Source: Mermis nigrescens | Taxonomy: Eukaryota > Nematoda > Enoplea > Mermithida > Mermithidae | DNA: 64,000 nucleotides | Reading direction: 5' to 3' | NCBI GenBank assembly: GCA_036768485.1 | Contig: JAVLUZ010000054.1 | Location: 248,001-312,000, forward strand | Shown: positions 11,449-22,003 of the stretch, piece by piece | Position numbering within the stretch: the first letter of the stretch is position 1 | Layout of the letters: each line of letters begins with the position of its first letter | Notes under the pieces: model-generated | Databases searched by the model: none | The model's input: only the letters and a program-made list of their open reading frames with translations | What the model was told of the DNA's origin: nothing | Made by a program: the position numbers and the translations under genes

Positions 11449-11679
11449 TTTTTGAGCCTTTTTGCATTCATGTTGAATCCCTTGAACTACATACACTGCT
11501 AAACACACTTTTTGTATTGCTTATTTTTGACTTATTCACACACCTGGCATCTTGTTTGACTTTGCCTCAAATACGCTCATATAACTTTTGTAGCAAACTG
11601 CAGAGTGGCTATACTCTAGCTATTCTCAAAAAGTTAAGTGCATTCCGCCACTATTAAATTCCACTTCACAAAAAAATTC

Positions 11680-13320
11680 AAGTTGAGATTTGGGTACCTA
11701 AAGATACACCTTACACTACAGAAGCTGCAAAATGCTACATACATAATCGAAGTATATGTACTAATACAGGTTTTCTAGGCAGTAAAGGCATAGTTTTTGA
11801 TGAAAGTACAATAACACCTGTTGCAACTACTGTCTGCACAGAAGTCTCGTGAACTAAAACATAGGGCATGCAGAAATTGACGGACAGACATAACGGACTT
11901 TGGACAACATAAAACAATCTAAGCATTGAATTCACATGGTGTTGGGAAGATAACTGCAAAACAGCAATCGACTTTTTCATTGAACAAGGACACATTGGCA
12001 AAACTGATGGCACTACACCTAGCTCGGACTTAGGAGACATGGATGGATGCCACCCACAACAAGGAAATTGCATAATTGATGACATAATAATAATCTGGGA
12101 CTCTTATCCACTAAAATCATATTGTAAATTTGACAAGCTAGGGACTTCAAATGTAGACATCAACTTCCCTTTTTGATTGTCAAAGAACTGCAAGCAGGCT
12201 TAACCTCAAAACAACCTACTTCACTTTGTGGACTGATGAGTGCTTACATCACACTTCAAGGCACCATTATAAAAGTGAGTACAAGCCGTGACAGTTTTCT
12301 TGCTTTGAACTCAATATGAACAAAAGCATTTGAAGGATGAAACCAGATCACACTCAAGCACAAAGCAAACAAGTGACCCAGAAAACGCTAAACTGCAGTA
12401 CTTAGAACAACGCATACTGCAAATCAAACAAGAAGGATTCAAAAATGTTTGGCTTGAACTATGCAGGTCAGCTCAACGTGAACTAGACACAATTATACAA
12501 ATATTACACATTGACCCAGCCTCAACTTACCGGTAGAAGTTGGCGCACAAAGACTCTTTGTTGCCCCTGGAGGCACTGACTTAACAATGTTTTCACAACA
12601 AATATCATGTGAAAATAGAATACAGAGCATTTTTAAGCATGGACAAAATTATTACTCCGCACAAGGTATTGTATATGTAGCACAAACTCGAATTGTGCTA
12701 ATTTAAAATGGAAACTGGACGCCATTCACTTTCAAATTTTGTTTCATGAACTTGTAAGCAATATATATACTGGCAACACTAACGAACTCAAACAAAAAAC
12801 TGATCGAATTGTGAAATACACCTCACAACCACACATGGGCATGAGGGGGAGTTCAGGGGCCAGAATTCAAATTTTAAATTTTTTTTTGCTTTTTTGGCGA
12901 TAATTTCATGCCATTGGATATTGTTCAATGAGAAACGTCGAAAAATGGTGTTTTTTTGCCATTTGACCACTTTTGAGACCATTTTTTGACCTTTGAAAAA
13001 TTTTTTACCCCCCCTCCTCCCAGAATTTTGGTGCTGACTACCTATGCTCACAACTCTCTGAAAATCCACAACTTATTTATCAAATTTTATCTGGAAGTGG
13101 AAAATTGTACTGCTTAATAGATAATTGTCTTCATTGGAACACAAGCAAAAATAGTAACCTACATACTGTAGTGATACCCGCATCACTTGTACCCCACGTC
13201 ATTTTCACACAATTTGAGAATTTGAGTACATTTATGAGTATAACTTTTGATCCGCTTGTATTAGTTATAAAAATAAATACAATAAATGATCACAATTCAT
13301 TCAGCTTGCTCAAAAATTAA
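11680..13320 (+). pseudogene. Env-like fusion glycoprotein pseudogene of Gypsy-B
   Basis: Several cysteine blocks align in order with the env of Gypsy-A: AAKCYIHNRSICTNTGFLG near 11727-11785, a block with WCWEDNC then LGDMDG near 11937-12045, and NVWLELCRSAQRELDTII then HIDPAS at 12444-12525. The frame is broken many times and a MITE (12830-13046) lies in the C-terminal half. The homology between the two elements is visible directly. The link to class III, gB-like glycoproteins is inference from the cysteine and W-x-E-x-C pattern. As in Gypsy-A, the gene lies between gag and integrase. Confidence 0.72.
12830..13046 (-). mobile_element. MITE family M, shorter subtype
   Basis: 217 bp, beginning cacacatgggc and ending gactacctatg, with perfect 8 bp duplications, ctcacaac, at 12822-12829 and 13047-13054. 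It lacks part of the G-rich segment of the other copies. Confidence 0.92.
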
Positions 13321-14055
13321 TCCATGTTTCATGTTATAACATGCCCACTGTTTGACAGTCGGTCAAAGCTGATGAACCTGCTCACCATTGAATAACTCAT
13401 TTCAGTGAAGTGAGGTTTTTTGAGATGAACTCAAGAACCACTGAACGGATTTTCATGAAATAAAGTATTTTAGATAGACAATTTTAAAATAAAACTATTT
13501 TGCCCAAAAAAGTATAGATAGCTTATGTCTACAGTATGCTAGGCTCGAAAAAGTGCTCAAACTTTGCTTTGTCACTACAGTATACAGATTAAGTTTCAAA
13601 TGTTGGAAAATAGCAAAATAGTTAGATATTTTTGTCCTCTAAATTTCACCCCTTTTTGTTTTTCGTGTTTTTGAATAGTTCGTCCTGCAATTTCAATTCA
13701 ATTTTTTTCCAATATGGCTGCGCCCATAAGATATGCGTTTTACTCGCGCTATTTTTCAAATTTTTTAATGTTCAAGCACATTTTAGAAAGCCCAAAAAAA
13801 GCTCGTTTGAATGATATCCTACTTGTCTAATTTACTGAAGAATTCCAGTTTTTCAATATGGCCGCCAGGCAGGCTGTCATACTGTAGCTTTTGTTGTTTT
13901 CAGCTATTATTCTGTGAGTTTCTGACATATTTCAAAATTTTTTTCAGTAAATAGCTAGAAAATTTAGTGTTCTTTCTAACGAGCTATGTCTCATGTTCTG
14001 AATCTTTCTAGTTCTTTCAGGAAAGTTCAAAAACCTCAAAATTATTCATTGTATA
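13321..14055. other. Unassigned AT-rich insert replacing pro-RT-RNase H
   Basis: No coding match is seen. The motif caatatggc occurs twice (near 13709 and 13855), which suggests an unrelated repeat. This is where protease, RT and RNase H should lie in Gypsy-B, so they were deleted or replaced. Confidence 0.5.
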
Positions 14056-15080
14056 GTGAAAATGACGTGACCCGATATAACTGAGTCATATCATGATGAT
14101 ATACTTTCTGGACGTTTTGGCTTCGTAAAAACCTATCAACAAATAAAAAGAAAAATATTACTCGGGAAGGTATGATCACCGACATACAGAAGCACCGTAC
14201 TGAGTGCATAGGATGTGCAACACACAAATCACCTACCCAGAAAACATGTGCAGATCTCTGCCCACTACCTGTAGAAGGACCATTTGACAGAGTGGCCACT
14301 GACATACTTGGACCACTACCAATGACGCACAATGGAAACAAGTACATCATTGTATTCACTGACTACTCAACTAAATGGGTGGAGTGCTTTGCTTTACCTG
14401 ACTGTACAGCAAAAACAACAGCATCAAAATTTATTTAAGGTTTGCTGTGTTGTCACTCTGCACCAAAGCAAGTTCTTTCTAACAGGGGACAAACTACATG
14501 TCTAAACTTGTAAGTGAAATATGCACACTCTGTGACACAAAAAAGATTGACACCACGCCATACCATCCTCAAACTGATGGACTAGTTGAAAAATTTAACC
14601 ACACTCTAGCAAACATGCTTTCTATGTACTTCAGTCAGAACCAACATGACTGGGATGATGTACTTCTTTATGTTACATTAGCTTATAACTCAATGCATTA
14701 AAAAAGCACAAAGTTTAGTACTTTTGAGTTACGCTATGGCCGAAAACCTAGGCTACCAATTGACATTGCCCTCAACTTCAAACAGTCTACCTACACTATT
14801 GACCTGGATGACTACATAATTGATTTCAAACAACACATGACTCAAGCATGGACACTTGCTAGAAACAACATCCAGCATGCGCAAGAGGCACAGAAACAAT
14901 ATTATGATCGCAAAATTAAGCAACCTGAATATAAAATTGGTGAATTTGTCATGGTCTTTAACCCTAGCACACCACAAGGTAGCCATCAGGACACCCATTA
15001 TTACTGTAGAACGCACTGACAGGGTTGCAGAACCACAAACTGTACATATTAACAGAACTGAACTTTACAAATCAGAATAA
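14056..15080 (+). pseudogene. pol: Gypsy-B integrase pseudogene
   Basis: The zinc-binding N-terminus is recognisable (SYHDDILSGRFGFVKTY near 14086-14135, then ECIGC near 14202). The catalytic core is at 14172-14438 (RVATDILGPLP, the first D) and 14498-14701. The second catalytic position reads SNRGTNY where an aspartate is expected (D to N), and the glutamate is present in TDGLVEKFN. A GPY/F-type C-terminal region follows to 15080. Frameshifts lie near 14171, 14440 and 14497. The enzyme would be inactive. Confidence 0.85.
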
Positions 15081-15168
15081 ACTAAACAAAATGCCTCCAA
15101 TCAGTCTAGTGTGACACATGAGAACATACTTCCTCAGGGGGAGGGATTCAACTGTACACTGTCATAAC

Positions 15169-15423
15169 CATACGTGGGCAGCAAGAAAATTCTGGGGGGT
15201 GTAAGATTTTTGAAGGTCGAAAAATGGCCCTAAAAATGGTAGTATGGCGATAAAAACACCATTTTTCGATGTTTCTCATCAAGCCATTGGCATCAAAAAA
15301 TTGCGAAAAAAAAAACAAAAAAAATTTTTAAAAATTGAATTCTGGGGGTATTTTGATTTCTGGAGAGGGGGTATTTTGGTTTCTGGGGGGTGCATACCCC
15401 TCAAACCCCCACGCCCAGGTGTG
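15169..15423 (+). mobile_element. MITE family M
   Basis: Ends catacgtgggc and gcccaggtgtg. The 8 bp flanks gtcataac and cttataac match at 6 of 8 positions. Confidence 0.88.
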
Positions 15424-15682
15424 CTTATAACTTGAGAAATAAGGAGCCGCAAACAAATTAGCACTCTCACACCCAATTCACCTTTAAGTCAATGCTATAT
15501 TTTAGAATAAACAAACTTGAAAATTTATGTTTGACATTGATATCTGTAACAAGACACAAGCATGCACTAAAATTATGTCCAACCCCATAATTTATTCAAA
15601 AATTGTAAAATTTATTTGTTATAAACTTTTATTTTGACACTATTAATCTAACACCTAACAAACACAAAATTTTCACAGCATA
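15424..15682. other. Non-coding spacer after the Gypsy-B integrase
   Basis: AT-rich, no open frame of note. It separates the integrase from the third ORF. Confidence 0.4.
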
Positions 15683-16101
15683 ATGGCCAACAACAATAGC
15701 AACCAACTGACACATACCCAACAGCCAAGGCCGACTATATCAGATCAACGCTTACCAAACCAGCACAAGGGTGCCCACACAGCAGAACCAGCACCACAAG
15801 CGTCTCGACCTGTTTTGCCAACTACTCTGTATTTTAAAGTTAAGCGTATAAGAATGATAGCACCCTGGATCACTGAGGCTGATGAAACTACCACAATTTT
15901 ACCAGAAACTTTCAGAAACACATGAGTACTATGGCTTAGTGACACAATATAAACTCCCTAATGCACACATGAACACATTGAATAAATGTAATGAACTTAA
16001 GAACTGCATGGTACTTCATTTAAATGCACTGAGTAATCTACAACTATTATTTTCTCTCTAACAATTACACTTTTGTTAAACACCACAAAAACCTGTATAA
16101 C

Positions 16102-16362
16102 CATACGTGGGTAGCAAGAAAATTCTGGGGGGTGCAAGATTTTTGAAGGTCAAAAAATGGCCTTAAAAATGGTGGTATGGCGATAAAAACACCATTTTTC
16201 GACGTTTCTCATCAAGCACTATCCATTGGCATCAAAAAATTGCGAAAAGAATTGAAAAAATTTTCAAAAATTGAATTCTGGGGGGGTGTTTTGATTTCTG
16301 GGGGGTATTATGATTTCTGGGGGTGCATACCCCCCTCCCAAACCCCCCCACGCCCAGGTGTG
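16102..16362 (+). mobile_element. MITE family M
   Basis: Perfect 8 bp duplications, tgtataac, at 16094-16101 and 16363-16370; ends catacgtgggt and gcccaggtgtg. Confidence 0.95.
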
Positions 16363-16812
16363 TGTATAACTGATCATTATAGATGTCTGATGACAAGAGC
16401 TGCACTCCGATGGTAGAGGAGAACCCTGGAGATGAGCCCCTTGAAGATAGGAGGCGCAGTAGAAGCCCATCAACAAACTCGACTGTTGGCTCAACAGTGA
16501 ACCATTGAGACTGGAAAAGAGAGAGCCCCTTACCACCTGGCAGGCGAATACCACTACTGATTACAGGGAAGTGGCTCAAACATTTGCACCGGCATCCAGG
16601 GGGCGTTAGAGTCCTCGAAATTCCACTGAACTGCATGCCTAACATGGCTAGTTATCTGTTGAAAAGAGGTCTATATGTACCAAAAACACTAGCCATGTAT
16701 GAACTCAACAGAACTGATGGAAATAGTGAGAACAGCACACCAAACACACAGGCACTAGCGCTGGCTTGGCCAGATGGCCTCACCTGCGTCTTCAACCTAG
16801 AGGAGTTAGGAG

Positions 16813-17069
16813 CACACCTGGGCGTGCGGGGCGGGTTTGGGGTTTGTGGGATATGCACCCCCCAGAAAACAAAATCCCCCTTCCCAGAATTCAATTTTTG
16901 AAAATTTTTTTCGTTTTTTTCGCAATTTTTTGATGCCAACGGATAGTGCTTGATGAGGAACGTCGAAAAATGGTGTTTTTATTGCCATACCACTATTTTT
17001 AAGACCATTTTTCGATTTTCAAAAATCTTGCACCCCCCCTCCCAGAATTTTCTTGCTGTTCCACGTATG
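16813..17069 (-). mobile_element. MITE family M, reverse orientation
   Basis: Perfect 8 bp duplications, gttaggag, at 16805-16812 and 17070-17077; ends cacacctgggc and ccacgtatg. Confidence 0.95.
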
Positions 17070-17575
17070 GTTAGGAGGCATCCCTGAATCTACCCAAGAA
17101 ATACTGAGGGATCCGGATTTTTTAGTAATGTGTTTTGGCCCTGGAGTAAGTGTAGGCATGACGGATCCAACATTAAGAAACTGGACACCTGACTTGAACC
17201 TTTCAAGCAAACTCCTTACTTTGGAAAGTTTAAAAGCAAAACTCCCGCCGATTGTCAAACATCTAAATACCACCAATATACTTCACACAACACAAGCACT
17301 CTTCCAACTAGAACTTTTGAGTGAACCAATAGATGAACTATACACATGTGGCCATAATGCATTACTGACTATGGACTTATTTTGTTACCTTGATCAATTT
17401 GCACACGAGATAAAACTGGAATCAGTCACTTGGCCTGCTACTGGGATATAGCCAGGCAAGGGCAAAGACCACAACTGCCACATAATACTGCAGTCCAACC
17501 ACAACAAACAACAATCAACCAGCCAATAACTTCACTTACAGGCTTGTTACAAATTCCCATGGAAGTGGTGGAGAC

Positions 17576-17846
17576 CATACGTGGGCAGCAAAGAAAATTC
17601 TGAGGGGGGGGGGTGCAAGATTTTTTTGAAGGTCGAAAAATGGCCTTAAAAATGGTGGTATGGCGATAAAAACACCATTTTTCGAGCGTTTTCTCATCAA
17701 GCACTATCCATTGGCATCAAAAAATTGCAAAAAAAACAAAAAAAATTTGCAAAAATTGAATTCTGGGGGGGTATTTTGATTTCTGGGGGGGGGTATTTTG
17801 GTTTCTGGGGGGTGCATACCCCCCAAACCCCCCACGCCCAGGTGTG
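17576..17846 (+). mobile_element. MITE family M
   Basis: Perfect 8 bp duplications, gtggagac, at 17568-17575 and 17847-17854; ends catacgtgggc and gcccaggtgtg. Confidence 0.95.
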
Positions 17847-18216
17847 GTGGAGACAACTAAAGAGCGGTTTGAGCGATTTGTGCGGGCTATGCTTGATGAC
17901 TTCTTCCATCAATACCGCAGTTCTTCTGACTATGTCTGGACAACTGCATACAATAAATTCTTCCAGCAATGGATCTTGCGCCTGAAGAGCAACTTCCAAC
18001 TCCCGCCTGCTGAACTTAGATACAAAGAACACCAACTATGCGTTGCCTTGGATTGTTGCATCCAGAATAAGCGAAAATGCTGATTTGGGTTTTGTGTCAA
18101 ATTACCTGGCGGTTGGCATATTTTGTGTTTGTAGGAACTCGCTATCTTGTTCTTGCTGTATATGTTGGGGTTTAGTAGGCCTCAACTCTTCCATTTTTTT
18201 TGTAGCGGGGGAATGA

Positions 18217-18794
18217 TGTAATGGGAATAACACATGCAGCTCAACACTAATGACTTACGTAACACGCAACTCATACTGTAATGCATAGCACACAACTCGT
18301 ACTGTAATGGTTGCAGTCTTCCAACTCAACGCTAATCAAGGCGTAAAAGCTTATAGGCTCTAGTAACAAAGTAAACACACATCAACGCTCTCTCTCCTAG
18401 AATGCAAACAACAAATCAAGCTTTCTATCTGAAATAGAACATTTTATTAGCATTAGCTTTGACGCACCAACTACACTAAATAGCTGTTTGATGCGCGTAA
18501 TCAAAATACTATTATTGCAATAAATGGCCAACATATCTGATATGCACGGACACTCTGGCACAAGCGCTCACACACATAAAGTGTTAACACTAAAACACTA
18601 TGAGATGAGCCTGGAGCTAAAGCAGCTAAGTAAACACCCAACACAGGCATGCCCAACACAGCACTGTTAAAAAGCCCCGCTCTGAGCAAAAAGTTGTCCT
18701 TTCATCCTCCACGTTGCTCGCCTATTTAACGTTGCCTATTATACTCGCCTATTAAACGTTGCCTATTAGGCGTTCCACACTCATAACCGCCACA
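18217..18794 (+). repeat. Gypsy-B 3' LTR
   Basis: Begins tgtaatgggaataa and ends cgccaca. It follows a purine-rich tract (gcgggggaatga) that fits the polypurine tract. The BEL gag frame restarts directly after it. Confidence 0.9.
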
Positions 18795-19375
18795 GAGTGG
18801 ACCGTTGATTTATTAAGTAAAAATCTAAATGCAGTGATAAGAAATAAGGAAGAAGCTTATCAGATTTCTAATTATGATAATAAAATTAATCATGATCATA
18901 ATTACGCATATGTTAGAGATAAGCAGTCAAGAGGTACAGTTATGGACTCTATCATTCATTCAACTCAAAATAAGATTAACACTGAAAGGAATAAGACTGA
19001 GATGCTTAATAAAGGAAAATAAGTATTAATTTGGGTATTTTGTGGTGATAGTCACTGGAATGATTTGTGTCCCCAATTTAATCCTGAGCAACAAAAGCAA
19101 AAAATAATTGAGAAGAAATTGTGCTTTAAGTGCTTTAAATTGGGACATCAAGTTAAAGAATGTAAAATTAATTTTCCTTGTGTGTATTGGAAAGGTAAAA
19201 CACAATCGCGCACTGTGTTTTAAGAAAGAGGAGAGAGACAGCGGTAATGATGAGATAGAATTTACTTCAAACTCGAGTAGCTGTCCAAAATTAGACATTG
19301 AGAGACATGCAAATATAGTAACATGCAATGCTGATACAGCGTGCACCTTACTTTCTGAATCAGAGACATCATGAA
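18795..19375 (+). pseudogene. gag: BEL/Pao gag, C-terminal part with zinc knuckles
   Basis: Continues the gag interrupted at 6835: WTVDLLSKNLNAVI, then a polar linker to 19022. A zinc-binding block follows: HWNDLCP near 19053, the CCHC knuckle CFKCFKLGHQVKEC near 19120-19163, and a third set with GKHNRALC after a frameshift near 19195. This arrangement of three Cys/His groups before the protease is typical of BEL/Pao. Stops at 19022 and 19373 and the frameshift show decay. Confidence 0.82.
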
Positions 19376-19633
19376 TACATGTTACTGAAGCACATAATAC
19401 TGACAGCATTAAGCTATTAACAACGGTAATAAATGTTGTGAATTTAGAGTCAAATAATAGTTACAAAGCTAGTGTTTTCTTAGATTGTGGAAGTCAGAGA
19501 TCGTATTTAACAAATAAATTGAGACAGAAAGTGAATTCAAAACTTGAAAGTTCGGAAATTTTATAAGTTTATACCTTTGCTTCAAAATTGCCTCAGCTAT
19601 TTGATAGTTCTGTAGTCAAATTTGGGATTAAAC
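19376..19633 (+). pseudogene. pol: BEL/Pao aspartic protease region
   Basis: The block SVFLDCGSQRSYLTNKL lies near 19471-19520. The catalytic motif reads D-C-G at 19483-19491, where D-S-G or D-T-G is expected. A stop lies near 19566 and a MITE at 19634 cuts the domain. Confidence 0.75.
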
Positions 19634-19897
19634 CATACGTGGGCAGCAAGAAAATTCTGGGGGGTCCAAGATTTTTGAAGGTCAAAAAATGGCCTTAAAA
19701 ATGGTGATATGGCGATAAAAACACCATTTTTCGACGTTTCCCATCAAGCACTATCCATTGGCATCAAAAAATTGCGAAAAAAACGAAAAAAATTTTCAAA
19801 AATTGATTTCTGGGGGGTCTCTTGATTTCTGGGGGGGGGGGGTCTTTTGGTTTCTGGGGGGTCCAGACCCCCCCAGATCCCCCCACGCCCATGTGTG
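19634..19897 (+). mobile_element. MITE family M in the BEL protease region
   Basis: Perfect 8 bp duplications, gattaaac, at 19626-19633 and 19898-19905; ends catacgtgggc and gcccatgtgtg. Confidence 0.95.
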
Positions 19898-19905
19898 GAT
19901 TAAAC

Positions 19906-22003
19906 TCAATGACGGTTCAATCAAAAATGTAAGGATATATACAGTAGATCCCTTGACAAAAAAAGATACAACAACCTAATTTAAAAGAAAAGAGATAGAG
20001 ATTTTATTTCAAGGTTTAAAATAAAATCTTTTTTTGTGAATAAAGAGAATTTTATGCAGCCAGATATCTTGATTGGAATGGATATTTCTGGGATATTATG
20101 AGCAATGCACAGACTATTCAAGTGCCATCAGGTTTATACTTTATTACTTCAAAAATTGGATTTTTGTCATCAGGAAAAGAATTAAATAAGACAACAACTA
20201 GTTCAGAAAGTCTTAATACTGTTGCATTCTCAGGTACCAAAAACAAATGAGGGAGAAAATAATTTCAATCTCGCAAAAATTTTGTACTTTAGAAGGCATT
20301 GGCATAAACGATTATTCAAATATTACTGAAAATGACCTCGCTCTGAAGGCTTTTAATGATAGCATTGAATTTAATGAGAATAGCGGTAGATATCAGATTT
20401 CTTGGCCATGGAAAGAAAATAAAAGTGAATTGACAGATAATTTCGGTTTATCAATGGGTAGACTTGACTTAAAACGATTGCTAGAAGATGTAAGGATAAT
20501 AATGACATGCTAATTAAGTATGAATTAATTATTCAAGATCAGTTAGATAAAAATATAATTGAGAGATTGTTAAGATAAATTAGATAATTTGAAGCATTAT
20601 CTATGACATGATCCTGTTGTAGCACCACAAAAGACAACAACTAAGGTTAGAATAGTGTACAATGCATCAGACAAAGCTTAAGAAATTATCCTTGAGTTTA
20701 AATGATTGTTCATTCACCGGACCCATTATTATGCCAGAATTGTGTGGCGTTCTCATGTGGTTTTGGTTAAATTGAAGAGCACTTGTTGCAGATGTCGAAA
20801 AGGCATTTTTTGCAAATTAAGATTAAAGAAAGTGATAGAGATGTGACTGGATTTTTGTGGTTTAAAGATCCAACTAATCCTAAGGTAGAAAATAATATTC
20901 AAATCTATAGATTTTGTAGAGTGCCTTTTGGTTTAAATTGTAGTCCATTTATTTTGAATGCGACTCTAAAACATCATTTGACTGGAGTAGGAACCCCTTA
21001 TGCGCTTTTAAGTTAAAAAAATTTGTACATTGATAATTTGGTGATGGGAGTTGAGAATGAAAATGAGGCACAGAAATTTTATGACAAATTAAAAGGAGTA
21101 TTTGCTAAAGCTAGTATGAATTTGCATGAGTGGAATTTTAATTCTAGTGGTTTCAAAACGAATTTACGTGAAGCTGATAGGAGGAAAAAACATGGAATGA
21201 AAATTTTGGGAGTAAAGTTGAATACAATAGAAGATAAATTAACATTTGAACTTTGTTCCAAAAAGGTAGATATTGAAAGAAATACTAAAAGACAAATTTT
21301 AAAGAAATTAGCTAGCATTTTCGACCCTTCAGGTCTTTTGACCCCACTGACTATGGAGGGTAAAGTATTTATACAAAGTCTATGGCGGGGGATGAAATAA
21401 TCTCAGACAAAAAGTTAAAGGCGTGGAAAGAAATTGTTTAGAAATGGATAAAAATTCCTACTATCACTATTCCTAGGATCATACATCCTATTTCAAATAA
21501 CTCTGAACATATGTTAGTTGCTTTTGTTGATGCATCAAAATTAGCATACGCTACGGTCATACATTTAATTTCAAACACAGACGGCATAATTAGCAGTGAT
21601 ATTTACTCTAGAAACAGATTAGCTCCTTTAAAAGTGATTACAATACCGCGGCTAGAATTAATGGCTGCATTAATTGGAAAACGAGCTTTAGACTTTTTCT
21701 CCAAACAAATACAGTTGAAAATTAAGAAAAGATTCCTTTTCTCAGACTCAAAATGTGTTTTGTGTTGGTTAAAATCAACAAAGACATTAAGTATTTTTGT
21801 AGCCAACAGAATAAAGGAATTGAAAGTAGCAAGTGATATAAATTATTTATATGTGAAATGTAGTGAAAATCCAGCTGATATTGCGATAAGGTTTGTTGAC
21901 ATTGAGAATTTCGGAAAAAACTTATGGCTTAAAGGTCCTGAATGGCTTCATGAACCGGAAAACAATTGGCCAAAAATGAGAATTTTAGTGCAGAGAACAT
22001 AAC
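19906..22003 (+). pseudogene. pol: BEL/Pao reverse transcriptase and RNase H
   Basis: After the MITE the frame gives INLNDGSIKNV-type residues and PDILIGMDISG near 20060. The RT core appears as ADVEKAFFAN-like sequence near 20793, DRDVTGFLWFKDP near 20837, RVPFGLNCSPFILNA near 20919, and the active site YIDNLVMG at 21026. RNase H follows at 21511-21990 with FVDASKLAY, IPRLELMAAL, FSDSKCVLCWLK and FVANRIKEL. Frame breaks lie at about 20515, 20580-20780, 21016 and 21400. The Y-I-D-N active site, in place of Y-x-D-D, is a BEL/Pao variant. Confidence 0.9.

Larger units (their letters stand above)
15683..18083 (+). pseudogene. Gypsy-B third ORF, unknown, broken by three MITEs
   Basis: An ATG at 15683 opens a proline- and glutamine-rich start (MANNNSNQLTHTQQPRP). 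Pieces of open frame continue at 15683-15925, about 16371-16812 (including HPGGVRVLEIPLNCMPN), 17070-17450 (ESTQEILRDPDFLVMCFGPG) and 17855-18083 (FERFVRAMLDDFF, ending CIQNKRKC). MITEs at 16102-16362, 16813-17069 and 17576-17846 separate them. Removing the MITEs leaves roughly 1.6 kb, enough for a protein of about 500 residues. I do not recognise the family. The position, after integrase and before the 3' LTR, is where errantiviruses keep env, but the env of this element is upstream of pol. Confidence 0.5.
6836..18794 (+). mobile_element. Ty3/Gypsy-type retrotransposon, decayed (Gypsy-B)
   Basis: LTRs lie at 6836-7465 and 18217-18794, inserted in the BEL gag. The 4 bp flanks (gagg, gagt) differ at one base and are compatible with a 4 bp target duplication. 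Inside are gag pieces, an env-like pseudogene at 11680-13320, an unrelated 730 bp stretch where pro-RT-RNase H would be, an integrase at 14060-15080, and a further ORF at 15683-18083 broken by MITEs. One hAT transposon and seven MITE copies interrupt it. The gag-env-integrase order matches Gypsy-A (52031-63542). Confidence 0.88.

Noticed and set aside
16232..16645. Minus-strand frame of 137 codons over a MITE and Gypsy-B ORF 3
   Set aside because: It is antisense to a MITE and to the plus-strand ORF; proline/glycine-rich sequence comes from the MITE G-runs, as in all copies.
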